Source: an uncultured Blautia sp. (GTDB lineage Bacteria > Bacillota > Clostridia > Lachnospirales > Lachnospiraceae). From it: DNA of 44,600 bases. Below the pieces are notes generated by a model. It worked only from the letters and a program-made list of their open reading frames with translations. It was not told the DNA's origin and made no database searches. The stretch is taken from the NCBI GenBank assembly GCA_900553515.1, contig USDN01000019.1, positions 1-44,600 of the forward strand. Direction: 5' to 3'. Numbering within the stretch: the first letter of the stretch is position 1; each line of letters starts with the position of its first letter. Below, in pieces: positions 1-8,195 of the stretch. The translations under genes were made by a program, and so were the position numbers.

Positions 1-1151
1 ACGTTTGTCTCAACGCCTGCTGCCCATGTGAAACGGCCTGTGCTCTGCTCGATAACAGGTTTTGCACACTCAACCATTGCCGGCCATTCTGTGTTTGTTG
101 TATCTGCCGGAATACCTACAGATGCATCTGCAAGTTTCTTGTCATATTCGCCTGTTGTGATGAATTTAATCAGGTCGAAAGCTTCTTTCGGCATTTTTGT
201 ATCTTTGTTGATACCGAATACCTGTGCACCGAAGTTGTTTGTCTCGATTCCGTTTGCACCGTTCTCAAGCTCCGGATATGCGAAGCATCCCCATTTGAAG
301 TCTTCGCCAGCCATATCCTTAACCTCGTTTGGAAGCCAGGAACCATTCAGGTACATAGCAGCTGTTCCAAGAGCAAGCTCTGTATTCTGACCTGCCGGCC
401 ATACGTTGGAACCAACCATTTCGGAATAGTATCCGTTCTTTGCAAGTTCTTCGATATCCTGTGCCATCTGAAGAACTGCCGGGTCATCCCATTTACCTTC
501 TGTAACGATCTCAACAACTTTTTCTTCGCCTACAAGTCTTGCAAGGTGATATCCGATTACAGATGTAGCGTAAGCGTCGTCCATTGTCATTGGAGTGATT
601 CCTGCATCTTTCAGTTTCTGACATACATCCAGGAACTCTGCCCATGTAGTAGGCTCTTTCTCAACGCCAGCCTGCTCAAACAGATCTTTGTTGTAGAAGA
701 AAGCAAATACGTTCGGCTGATAAGGAATTGTTTTCAGTGTTCCGCCGCCGGCATCACGGCAGGCTGCCATAAGTCCCGGGATAGCAGTCTCTTCATAGCC
801 TGTCTCTTTTACAAGATCTTCCAGATCAAGAAGATATTTCGCATACATGCTGTTTACACGGTCGATATCCTCATCAAAGATGTCGATCTGTGTGCCGCCG
901 TCAAGTGCAGGCTGAAGAGCCTCACGGTTTCCGGTACGTCCCTTGAACTGAAGGTCTACCTTTACGCCTGTCTCTGCTGTATAAGCATCAACAGCTTCCT
1001 GGATTGCCTGTCCCTGCGGCTCTGTAGACTCCCACATAGACCAGTACACCAGAGTATCATCTGCTGCCTGTACTGTTGCGATCGGAGCCAGCATTGTTCC
1101 TACCATTGCACCACATAATACAGCGCTCAGAAGTTTCTTCTTCATTCCCAT
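1..1151 (-). CDS. Carbohydrate ABC transporter substrate-binding protein (3' end cut by window edge)
   Basis: This gene reads leftward with no stop before base 1, so only the first ~383 residues are visible. The start at 1151 has AAGGAGG eight bases upstream. The N-terminus MGMKKKLL is followed by a hydrophobic segment and an AxA-type site (VQA/AD near residue 31). That fits a signal peptide cut by signal peptidase I. The only Cys there follows Leu, a poor lipobox, which is odd because Gram-positive binding proteins are usually lipoproteins. The mature part has the look of extracellular solute-binding family 1 (CUT1 sugar systems): WSMWES near the start, GRTGNRE, FAFFYNKDLFEQAGV, and a TWAEFLDVC segment. 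The sugar cannot be read from sequence. Membrane components would be expected beyond the left edge. The divergent AraC gene probably regulates it. Confidence 0.88.
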   Translation of the reverse strand, partial: MGMKKKLLSAVLCGAMVGTMLAPIATVQAADDTLVYWSMWESTEPQGQAIQEAVDAYTAETGVKVDLQFKGRTGNREALQPALDGGTQIDIFDEDIDRVNSMYAKYLLDLEDLVKETGYEETAIPGLMAACRDAGGGTLKTIPYQPNVFAFFYNKDLFEQAGVEKEPTTWAEFLDVCQKLKDAGITPMTMDDAYATSVIGYHLARLVGEEKVVEIVTEGKWDDPAVLQMAQDIEELAKNGYYSEMVGSNVWPAGQNTELALGTAAMYLNGSWLPNEVKDMAGEDFKWGCFAYPELENGANGIETNNFGAQVFGINKDTKMPKEAFDLIKFITTGEYDKKLADASVGIPADTTNTEWPAMVECAKPVIEQSTGRFTWAAGVETN

Positions 1152-1246
1152 CTTGAATTCCTCCTTGATAAATGTGTTGTTTTTCGCTTCCACATGTTTT
1201 GGCAGATTTTACCGAAATCATGTTTTACTATCTTTAATTTTATCGT

Positions 1247-1294
1247 TTTTGCACAAAAAGTATTTGCACAAAAGTGTGTTTATTTTGTACAAAA
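1247..1294. promoter_or_regulatory. Three TTTTGYACAAAA palindromic sites between binding protein and AraC gene
   Basis: The divergent intergenic region holds TTTTGCACAAAA (1247-1258), TTTGCACAAAA (1263-1273) and the perfect palindrome TTTTGTACAAAA (1283-1294). The centres are 15 and 21 bp apart. They lie upstream of both flanking genes, where an AraC-family activator would bind. The role as operator is inferred; no binding data are implied. Confidence 0.5.
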
Positions 1295-1335
1295 AGCTTA
1301 TTATATACATTTTTTTACAGATCCCAGATTTTTTA

Positions 1336-1364
1336 TGGCATTCCGCTTTTTATTAGGCTATAAT
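1336..1364 (+). promoter_or_regulatory. Candidate promoter of the AraC-family gene
   Basis: A perfect TATAAT at 1359-1364 is preceded at 17 bp by TGGCAT, a weak -35. A poor -35 next to a good -10 is what one expects of an activator-dependent promoter. It sits 60 bp before the chosen ATG at 1425. Confidence 0.45.
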
Positions 1365-1424
1365 ATGTCTGTATCAGACCATCTTTGTCCTGTAACTGGA
1401 TTTGATACCGGAGGAAAAATCTTT

Positions 1425-2363
1425 ATGGCATATGAAAGTGTTTATCTGGAAAAAGAACTTCAGATTGACCGAATCTATACAATCCATTATTTTGAATACA
1501 GAAATGATTTTTATTATGCCGGAGAACGACATGATTTCTGGGAATTTCAATGTGTCGATAAGGGAAAAGCAGAGGTCTGTGCAGAAGATGAACATTTTGT
1601 TCTGAACCGTGGGCAGGTTATCTTTCATAAACCAAATGAATTCCATAACCTGAGTGCTACAGGAACAAATGCTCCTAATATCATTGTAGTCTCTTTTGCC
1701 TGTGATTCCCCGTGCATGAGTTTTTTTGAAAACAAAATTCTGGAATTTTCAGATACTGAACGTTCTATCCTGGGACTGATCATTGCAGAAGCACGCCACT
1801 GTTTTTCTTCCCCTCTTGACAACCCTTATACAGAAAAAATGGAAAAAAAAACAGATATCCTCTTTGGCTCTCAGCAGCTTCTTTTAAGCTATCTGGAACA
1901 GCTTCTCATACATGTACTGCGCAGATATACCGCGGCTCCGCGCTATCCTTCCAACAGCCTTAATGATTCCGGCGCTGTATCTGCCGCATCAAGGAAGATC
2001 GTAAACTATTTTGAAGAACATATCCGGGATTCCATCACCATCGAGGATGTCTGTCATGACAATCTCATAGGCCGGTCTCAGCTCCAGAAACTGTTTCGGG
2101 AAGAATACGGCTGTGGAGTGATCGAGTTTTTCTCTCACATGAAGATCAATTTTGCCAGACAGCTAATCCGGGAAAACGATATGAACTTTACGCAGATTTC
2201 AGAGTTTCTGGGCTACTCTTCCATCCATTATTTTTCCAGACAGTTCAAAAAGATCTGCGGAATGACTCCGACAGAATATGCGTATTCTATAAAAGCAATC
2301 TCCGAGCGACCTCAGGATCCTGCCCAGGAAAATACAGACGAAAAACAAGGAGCTGATGTTTAA
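1425..2363 (+). CDS. AraC-family transcriptional regulator
   Basis: The product is 312 residues. I start it at 1425 because GGAGGAA lies eight bases upstream; the open frame runs further back to 1194 but through promoter-like, AT-rich sequence with no ribosome site. The N-terminal half is a cupin-like sensor with the pattern HDFWEFQCVDKGKAEV, a LNRGQVIFHKPNEFH segment and a long helical linker. The C-terminal ~100 residues form two helix-turn-helix units: SITIEDVCHDNLIGRSQLQKLF and FTQISEFLGYSSIHYFSRQF, followed by GMTPTEY, the classic AraC ending. It probably senses a sugar and controls the divergent binding-protein operon. It ends tail to tail with phoR, the two stop codons sharing TTAA. 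Confidence 0.9.
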   Translation: MAYESVYLEKELQIDRIYTIHYFEYRNDFYYAGERHDFWEFQCVDKGKAEVCAEDEHFVLNRGQVIFHKPNEFHNLSATGTNAPNIIVVSFACDSPCMSFFENKILEFSDTERSILGLIIAEARHCFSSPLDNPYTEKMEKKTDILFGSQQLLLSYLEQLLIHVLRRYTAAPRYPSNSLNDSGAVSAASRKIVNYFEEHIRDSITIEDVCHDNLIGRSQLQKLFREEYGCGVIEFFSHMKINFARQLIRENDMNFTQISEFLGYSSIHYFSRQFKKICGMTPTEYAYSIKAISERPQDPAQENTDEKQGADV

Positions 2364-2381
2364 AACACCAGCTCCATTTTT
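2341..2381. terminator. Bidirectional terminator shared by the AraC gene and phoR
   Basis: GGAGCTG (2349-2355) pairs with CAGCTCC (2369-2375), and an inner TGTT/AACA part extends the stem. The hairpin is flanked by AAAAA on the left (2341-2345) and TTTTT on the right, so it can terminate both strands. It contains the stop codons of both genes. Confidence 0.7.
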
Positions 2382-3691
2382 GTGCCCTTTCCAGGCTCAC
2401 TTTCCAGATTAATCTTTGCCTTGTGAAGAACTGCTCCATGTTTTACAATAGAAAGCCCCAGACCGGTTCCTCCTGTCTGACGGGAATGACTTTTATCTAC
2501 ACGGTAAAATCTCTCAAAAATACGTTTCTGTTCATTTTTCGGAATACCGATCCCATTATCCTCTACAAAATAGCATGGATGATATTCTGTCTGTCCGGCA
2601 AAAATACGAACCGTACCTTCTGCTTCTGTATATCGGATCGCATTATCTGCAATATTGTAAAACATTTCGTAGAGCACCTGGCGGACTCCCCGGACAACCA
2701 CATGCTCTCCTTCCAGCACAAGCTGTATTCCCTTTTTCTCTGCTGCCATTTTCAGATGCGTGGAGATATCTTCCGCCAGTTCATAGATATCTACTGCTTC
2801 AAAAGGCATATCGTTGTTTTTTTCATCCAGACGCGACAATTGGATGATGTCTGAAACAAGGGAGCTGAGACGGCTTGCCTCATGATAGATTCTGCCAGAA
2901 AATTCCGGCATCTTGTCTGGTCCTACCATTCCGTTCATCATCAGTTCCGCATATCCTGAAATAGACATCAAAGGAGTTTTCAGTTCGTGAGAAACATTTG
3001 CAGAAAACTCACGGCGCATAGCCTCTGCTTCCTTCAGTTCCTGCATCTGGCGGATGATCTGTCTGTTCTGCTGATCCACTCTGCCCAGAAGAGGTCTCAG
3101 CTCTTCATATTTCACATCCTTTAACGGATTTTCAAGATCCAGTTCATTGATCGGCTTAATCAGATCTTTCGTCTGCTTCTGTACAAGGATTACCTCCAGA
3201 ATCAGAATTCCGAGAGTAATCAGCCCCAAAAGGGTAAAGCTGGAAAAAAGAGTCATAAACACACTGTCTGTAGTTCTTGCCACCCGGAGGATGTTTCCAT
3301 TTTCCAGCCGCATAGCACAGTAAAAGGTCTGTTCTGACAGAGTTTCCGAAAAACGCACAACCTCCCCATACCCTTCTTTTTTTGCCTTGAGCATTTCCGG
3401 ACGTTCTCCATGATTCTCCATTTCATCTGCTTCTGCGTTCGATTCATAAATCACGTTCCCGTCGCTGTCTGTTACTGTAATTCTTGTTACGTTGATCTCT
3501 TTTACATTTTCCTGAAGGTAGTCAATTCCGGCTGCATCGATCCCGGCCCGGATATATTCCACCTCGTCCCGTACGCTCTGCTTCATAGATACGCTGAATT
3601 TGTCGTACATCACTACGCTTGCAGCCATAAAAGTCAGAAGCACTGACAGGATAACAAGAAAGCTTCCATGGTTTAACAGTCTCTGTCTCAT
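2360..3691 (-). CDS. phoR: PhoR-type sensor histidine kinase
   Basis: A 443-residue membrane kinase. There is one transmembrane helix at about residues 10-30, an extracytoplasmic sensor domain, and a second helix near residues 145-170. A HAMP-like linker and a coiled region (NRQIIRQMQELKEAEAMRREF) follow. The H-box is FSANVSHELKTPLMSISG, the phospho-accepting His lying in SHELKTP. The N-box (NIADNAIRYT), G1 (DNGIGIP), F-box (IFERFYRVDKSHSR) and G2 (GGTGLGLSIVK) are complete. It lies one base after the PhoB-like regulator, so the two are co-translated. With the Na/Pi cotransporter upstream, phosphate sensing is the best reading. Kinases of this class also serve cell-envelope stress, so the ligand is inferred. 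Confidence 0.88.
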   Translation of the reverse strand: MRQRLLNHGSFLVILSVLLTFMAASVVMYDKFSVSMKQSVRDEVEYIRAGIDAAGIDYLQENVKEINVTRITVTDSDGNVIYESNAEADEMENHGERPEMLKAKKEGYGEVVRFSETLSEQTFYCAMRLENGNILRVARTTDSVFMTLFSSFTLLGLITLGILILEVILVQKQTKDLIKPINELDLENPLKDVKYEELRPLLGRVDQQNRQIIRQMQELKEAEAMRREFSANVSHELKTPLMSISGYAELMMNGMVGPDKMPEFSGRIYHEASRLSSLVSDIIQLSRLDEKNNDMPFEAVDIYELAEDISTHLKMAAEKKGIQLVLEGEHVVVRGVRQVLYEMFYNIADNAIRYTEAEGTVRIFAGQTEYHPCYFVEDNGIGIPKNEQKRIFERFYRVDKSHSRQTGGTGLGLSIVKHGAVLHKAKINLESEPGKGTKMELVF

Positions 3692-3692
3692 T

Positions 3693-4361
3693 TTAATCTC
3701 CGATCCGGTAGCCTACGCCACGCACAGTTTCCACCATATTTCCCGCTTCTCCAAGTTTCTGACGCAAAGTCCTTACATGGACATCCACAGTTCTTGTCTC
3801 CCCGTCAAAATCGTAGCCCCATATATGACAGAGGATCTGATTACGGCTCATAACAAGTCCCTTATTTTCCAGAAGATACTGAAGAAGTTCAAATTCCTTT
3901 CTGGTAAGCTCTACTTTCTGATCCCCGATCTGCACCTCATGGCGTCCGATCAGAAGTTTAAGATCTCCACAGCACAGCTCTCTGTTTTCTTCCTTCCGGC
4001 TGCATCTCCTCAGGACAGCCTTTACTCTGGCCACAAATTCCATCATTCCGAACGGTTTTGTGATATAATCGTCTGCCCCTGCTTCCAATCCTCTTACTTT
4101 ATCAAATTCTGCCTCCTTGGCTGTAACCATGATCACCGGAATATTCCTGGTATCCGGATCTGCTTTCAGCCTGGAAAGAATGGAATATCCATCTTCTCCC
4201 GGAAGCATGATATCCAGAAGGATCAGAACCGGAAGTTCTCTTTTCAGAGCCAGATTCAGTTCTTTGCCGTCTGCAAACCCTTTTGCGGAAAATCCGGTAG
4301 TCTCCAGCGTATATACCAGAAGTTCACGGATATTTTTTTCGTCCTCTACACAGTAGATCAT
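3693..4361 (-). CDS. phoB: PhoB/OmpR-family response regulator
   Basis: A 222-residue regulator with a receiver domain (acidic pair E6-D7, phospho-Asp D50 in LLDIMLP, conserved Lys in DDYITKPF) and a C-terminal winged helix. The winged helix shows LTRKEFELLQYLLEN and RTVDVHVRTLRQKLG and closes with TVRGVGYRI. GGAGG lies seven bases before the start. It would bind Pho-box direct repeats when phosphorylated by the adjacent PhoR-like kinase. Such repeats are visible upstream of the Na/Pi cotransporter that precedes it, which supports a phosphate role over other OmpR-family roles. Confidence 0.9.
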   Translation of the reverse strand: MIYCVEDEKNIRELLVYTLETTGFSAKGFADGKELNLALKRELPVLILLDIMLPGEDGYSILSRLKADPDTRNIPVIMVTAKEAEFDKVRGLEAGADDYITKPFGMMEFVARVKAVLRRCSRKEENRELCCGDLKLLIGRHEVQIGDQKVELTRKEFELLQYLLENKGLVMSRNQILCHIWGYDFDGETRTVDVHVRTLRQKLGEAGNMVETVRGVGYRIGD

Positions 4362-4391
4362 GGATATCCTCCTTTATTTTTATTCCACAAA

Positions 4392-4448
4392 AGCTGCTGC
4401 GTAACTATCCTCCGGTATTTTTGCCGGACACAAATTTTCGCAGCAGCT
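4392..4448 (-). terminator. Hairpin between Na/Pi cotransporter and phoB
   Basis: AGCTGCTGCG (4392-4401) pairs with CGCAGCAGCT (4439-4448), and an inner CCGG/CCGG stem sits inside. On the minus strand it is followed only by TTTTG, so it may be a partial terminator or an mRNA-end stabiliser that lowers phoBR expression relative to the transporter. Confidence 0.55.
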
Positions 4449-4483
4449 CTGAGGCATCAATTCATTTAATTATGATCGGGTTC

Positions 4484-6253
4484 TCAGGGAAGAATGTATT
4501 CCCTGCGTACATTTTCAAGATGTCGTGCAAAATCATCTCCATCATCATTTTTCAGCGCGTTCAGGTGGCTGTGCGTATCATAGAGATTTTCACGAACCTG
4601 CGTCACACAGACTCCGATATTGGAACAGTGGTCTGCAATACGCTCCATACTGGTGATCAGATCTGACAGGATAAAGCCCATTTCAATGGTACATTCACCG
4701 GAACGGAGACGGTTAATGTGACGACGTTTCATTTCTTTGGTAAGTTCGTCGATCAGCTCTTCCAGTGCTTCGATCTCCACTGCCTTTGTTGTATCCTGTG
4801 CATCAAATACATGGAAAGCAGTTTCCACAATGTCATTAACTGCCGCAGTTACCACTCTCAGTTCTGCCTTTGCAACAGGTGAAAAGCTTAAATTCTTTTC
4901 ATGAAGCTCTTCTGCAGATTCCTTAATATTTACTGCATGGTCAGAAATACGCTCAAAATCTCCGATACAGTGAAGCATGATGGAAACGCTGTGGCTGTCG
5001 TTTTCTGAAAGGTCTTTGTTATTCAGCTGCACCAGATAGGTTCCCAGTTCATCCTCATAGCGATCCACCTTTCCTTCCAGCTTATCAATTTTCTTTGCTC
5101 CCTCCTCATCATACTGATGAAGCAGACCAAATGCTGTTTTCAAAGATTTTCCAGAATCTTCTGCCATACGTCTTGCAGCAGTTCTTCCCTGCTCTACAGC
5201 AAAAGCCGGTTTCTCCAGGAAACGGGATTCCAGGATCATGAATTCCTGATCTTCTTTGGCTGCCTCTACATCCTGTGCAGAATCGCGGATAGTCAGACAT
5301 GCCAGTTTCACAAGAACATTAGAAAATGGAAGCCAGATCAAAGTCGCAGTTACATTAAAGATACTGTGTGTAACAGCAATTGCTGCCGGTGTTGCCATGG
5401 AATCCATAAAAGAAAAATGTACCACGGAATTCAAAAGATAGAATACACCAAGGAAGATCACTGTTCCAAGCATATTAAAATATAAATGGATCATTGCCGC
5501 ACGTTTTGCATTTTTATTGGCGCCAATTGCAGACAGCAGCGCTGTTACACAGGTACCAATATTCTGTCCCATGATGATTGGGAACGCCGCACTGTAAGGA
5601 ACTGCCCCCGTCACACACAAGGCCTGCAGGATACCTACCGAAGCCGAAGAGGACTGGATGATCGCCGTCAGGATCGTACCTGCCAGCACACCTGCTACAG
5701 GATTTGAAAATGCCAGAAGAAGATTTGTAAATTCCGGAACGTCGGCCAGAGGCTTTACGGCACCGCTCATAGTCTCCATACCAAACATCAGAACTGCAAA
5801 TCCTACAAGTATCACTCCGATATCTTTCTTACGGGAGCTCTTGGTAAACATCAGAAGTACAATTCCGATCAAAGCCAGGATCGGGGCAAATGAGCTCGGT
5901 TTCAGAAGGCTAATAAAAAAGTTGCTGCTTTCAATTCCGGCAAGGCTCAGAATCCAGGCAGTTACTGTAGTACCGATATTGGCACCCATAATAATACCTA
6001 CTGCCTGAGTTAATTTCATAATACCAGAGTTTACAAAACCGACTACCATAACCGTAGTTGCAGAAGAGGACTGGATCACTGCAGTCACCGCAAGTCCCAG
6101 AAGGACCGCTTTCAATTTACTGGATGTAAGATTTTCAAGTATTTTTTCCAGTTTTCCTCCGGAAACCTTGGCAAGACCGTCTCCCATAACCTGCATACCA
6201 TACAGAAACAGGGCAAGGCCTCCTAATAATGTCAGTATACTAAAAAAATCCAT
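4484..6253 (-). CDS. Na/Pi cotransporter (NptA family) with C-terminal PhoU-like domain
   Basis: A 589-residue protein of the PNaS (SLC34-like) family, predicted to import phosphate with sodium. The first ~320 residues are membrane helices containing an inverted duplication. Its hallmark QSSSA motifs appear twice, AVIQSSSATTVMVVG near residue 60 and AIIQSSSASVGILQ near residue 190. The C-terminal ~220 residues are a helical bundle with the PhoU-type pattern (MLHCIGDFERISDHAVNI and MERIADHCSNIGVCV). The length is normal for the fused form. AGGAGA precedes the ATG. Three TTTACA repeats in Pho-box register lie upstream, and phoB-phoR follow, so phosphate-starvation control by the neighbouring two-component pair is likely. 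Confidence 0.9.
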   Translation of the reverse strand: MDFFSILTLLGGLALFLYGMQVMGDGLAKVSGGKLEKILENLTSSKLKAVLLGLAVTAVIQSSSATTVMVVGFVNSGIMKLTQAVGIIMGANIGTTVTAWILSLAGIESSNFFISLLKPSSFAPILALIGIVLLMFTKSSRKKDIGVILVGFAVLMFGMETMSGAVKPLADVPEFTNLLLAFSNPVAGVLAGTILTAIIQSSSASVGILQALCVTGAVPYSAAFPIIMGQNIGTCVTALLSAIGANKNAKRAAMIHLYFNMLGTVIFLGVFYLLNSVVHFSFMDSMATPAAIAVTHSIFNVTATLIWLPFSNVLVKLACLTIRDSAQDVEAAKEDQEFMILESRFLEKPAFAVEQGRTAARRMAEDSGKSLKTAFGLLHQYDEEGAKKIDKLEGKVDRYEDELGTYLVQLNNKDLSENDSHSVSIMLHCIGDFERISDHAVNIKESAEELHEKNLSFSPVAKAELRVVTAAVNDIVETAFHVFDAQDTTKAVEIEALEELIDELTKEMKRRHINRLRSGECTIEMGFILSDLITSMERIADHCSNIGVCVTQVRENLYDTHSHLNALKNDDGDDFARHLENVRREYILP

Positions 6254-6303
6254 GGTGTTTCTCCTTTGCGAATATTTAATATACTCTCATTTTAGGAAAG
6301 CTT

Positions 6304-6342
6304 TGTAAAATTATCCCCAGTGCAATGTAAAATCTATGTAAA
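6304..6342 (-). promoter_or_regulatory. Pho-box-like direct repeats upstream of the Na/Pi cotransporter
   Basis: On the minus strand TTTACA occurs at 6342-6337, 6331-6326 and 6309-6304. The first two are 11 bp apart and the third 22 bp further, exactly two 11-bp turns. The B. subtilis PhoP site is TT(A/T)ACA repeated every 11 bp, so this is a good match. It lies 50-90 bp upstream of the start codon. Confidence 0.7.
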
Positions 6343-6349
6343 ATTTTTC

Positions 6350-6850
6350 TTAAAATCCCCGGATATCTTCTCCCTCATCTCCCGTCTTGTCTATAGAACG
6401 GATGATCAGATAATAGCTTATGTCCTCACTGACCTGAACTTTGACCCGCTCTCCGGCTTTATGGCCTTTCAGAGCCTTCCCAAGGGGAGATTCAATACTG
6501 ATCCTGTTTTCCATGGAATTCCCCCGGATGGATGTCACAAGTTTGTATTTCTCGATTTCTCCATCCTCCTCAAACTCCACTTCCACGATATCATCCATTC
6601 CCACTTCATCCTCTTTGGAAGCATCTGTGACAATATCTGCTGTTTTCAGCATCCTCTCCAGATAGCGGATACGGCTTTCATTCTGGTTTTTATGGCGTTT
6701 TGCCGCATAATATTCAAAATTCTCGCTGAGGTCTCCCTGGGCTCTTGCCTCCTTCACCGCTTCGATAGCCTCTTTTCGTACTACCAGCTTACGGTGTTCG
6801 ATCTCCTGCTCTATTTTTTCCACGTCACGTTTTGTAAGCTTTTCACCCAT
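6350..6850 (-). CDS. greA: Transcription elongation factor GreA/GreB family
   Basis: A 166-residue protein of normal GreA length (~158). The N-terminal coiled coil carries the acidic tip motif AQGDLSENFEYYAAK, whose Asp and Glu residues stimulate RNA cleavage by RNA polymerase. The C-terminal FKBP-like domain shows VEFEEDGEIEKYKLV and ISIESPLGKALKGHKAGE. It rescues backtracked polymerase. AAGGAGA precedes the start, and a separate promoter lies just upstream. This may be a second, divergent GreA copy, as Clostridia often carry more than one; that cannot be told from one window. Confidence 0.88.
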   Translation of the reverse strand: MGEKLTKRDVEKIEQEIEHRKLVVRKEAIEAVKEARAQGDLSENFEYYAAKRHKNQNESRIRYLERMLKTADIVTDASKEDEVGMDDIVEVEFEEDGEIEKYKLVTSIRGNSMENRISIESPLGKALKGHKAGERVKVQVSEDISYYLIIRSIDKTGDEGEDIRGF

Positions 6851-6906
6851 TGCTGATCTCTCCTTATATACTTATATAAAATGGAATATATTTTTCGGTA
6901 AAACCA

Positions 6907-6935
6907 AGTATACAGGATGATCCCCTGAAACTCAA
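6907..6935 (-). promoter_or_regulatory. greA promoter overlapping the stop codon of the kinase gene
   Basis: On the minus strand TTGAGT (6935-6930), a 17-bp spacer and TATACT (6912-6907) form a good sigma-A promoter. The -35 box contains the TGA stop of the preceding histidine kinase gene. Confidence 0.6.
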
Positions 6936-8191
6936 GAGAGGTTTTCACCCTTTATATGGCAGTAAAGAAACAGGCATACTTCCTCTCCCTCCTGCCTGAG
7001 CTCCATAGTGCCGCTGTATCTGCCAAGAGCGGCCCGGATACTTGGAAGACCAAATCCATGGGCAGATCTGTCCGTTTTCGTAGTCACAGGAAGCTCTCTT
7101 TTTATCCCTTCCTTAACTCTGCTCTCAGAAAGCCTCCCCGTATTTCGGATGCTGACTGCCAAAAGTCCCTTTCCCATCCTTGCTTCCAGAGAGATTCTGC
7201 GTTTTTCTGCCGGCAGTCCCTCCACTGCTTCCATGGCATTATCAAGGGCATTGCCAAAAACGGCGCAGATATCTGGTTTTTCCATAGGAAGCGGATCCGG
7301 AATGTCTGCCAGTACATGAAAATCTATTCCCTTCTGCTTCATCGACGCTTCTTTTGCACTGAGGATGATATTTACCGTATTGTCTCCGCAGTATTTTAAT
7401 GTCCGGGTGTTCTCTGTACTTTCCAGAAGCTCCCGGAGATACGCTTTTCTCTGATCCTCCGGAAGCGCCAGCGCAGTCTGAAGGTGGTTTGCCATATCAT
7501 GCTTCAGTCTCCGTATCTCAAAATGCTGCTGTTCCATAGCTTCGTAATAACGGGCATTCTGAGCCGCCATTACCGCTTCTGCTTCCAGCTTCTGCTGTTT
7601 TGCCAGCACCACCATAGTCCAGAGCAGACCCGCAAAAGCAAAAAGGGACAAAAGAAGAAGGATCAGATACTGTACCGACAGCTCATATATATTTGGATCG
7701 CTGAGAAGGATCAGGCTGAACACGATTCCCACCGGAGGAAGGGTCAGAAGAAACAGAAGCTTCCACATAGCCGGAGAAAGCTCAAAATCCCGTTCCGGTC
7801 CATATTTCCAGATCACCACACAAAATCCCAGACAGAAACACAGCTTTATCAGGATTACCATAAAACCGCCGAATACCGTGCCGTTATCCACCAGCGCATT
7901 AAAAGAAAACACTGTGCTTGCCACCATAAGCCCCACGGTAAGCCTTTTGATCCGGCTTCCCTCACAGCCTGTCCACACAGCCGTAAGGAAAATCAGAAAG
8001 GTGGGAACAATATTATGCCAGTCGGATATAAAGATCACCATTCCGCCCATGAGACCGCAGGCAAACAAAAGGAACAGCCTTCTCAGCTTCTGCGGGCGCA
8101 GCCTGACCAGTCTTCCAACAGAAAAAAGAAGCAACATCCCCATAAGCGAAAGCCATAAAACACTCAGTATAAGCTTTGCACTCTCTTTCAT
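6932..8191 (-). CDS. GHKL-type sensor histidine kinase (AgrC/ComD-like)
   Basis: A 419-residue membrane kinase. Residues 1-205 contain about six hydrophobic segments. A dimerisation region follows, with RRLKHDMANHLQTAL, whose His is the expected phosphorylation site. The GHKL ATPase part shows FGNALDNAMEAV (N-box) and HGFGLPSIRAALGRYSG (G-box). This topology is that of kinases sensing peptides or membrane-active compounds. It starts five bases after the LytTR regulator stop, forming a two-gene unit. The signal is unknown. The divergent ABC exporter with LytTR-like repeats is the likeliest target. Confidence 0.85.
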   Translation of the reverse strand: MKESAKLILSVLWLSLMGMLLLFSVGRLVRLRPQKLRRLFLLFACGLMGGMVIFISDWHNIVPTFLIFLTAVWTGCEGSRIKRLTVGLMVASTVFSFNALVDNGTVFGGFMVILIKLCFCLGFCVVIWKYGPERDFELSPAMWKLLFLLTLPPVGIVFSLILLSDPNIYELSVQYLILLLLSLFAFAGLLWTMVVLAKQQKLEAEAVMAAQNARYYEAMEQQHFEIRRLKHDMANHLQTALALPEDQRKAYLRELLESTENTRTLKYCGDNTVNIILSAKEASMKQKGIDFHVLADIPDPLPMEKPDICAVFGNALDNAMEAVEGLPAEKRRISLEARMGKGLLAVSIRNTGRLSESRVKEGIKRELPVTTKTDRSAHGFGLPSIRAALGRYSGTMELRQEGEEVCLFLYCHIKGENLS

Positions 8192-8195
8192 GGCT

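Noticed and set aside
546..1118. 190-codon plus-strand open frame
   Set aside because: It is antisense to the solute-binding protein gene, has no ribosome site, and its translation has Cys/His-rich, low-complexity features of a shadow frame.
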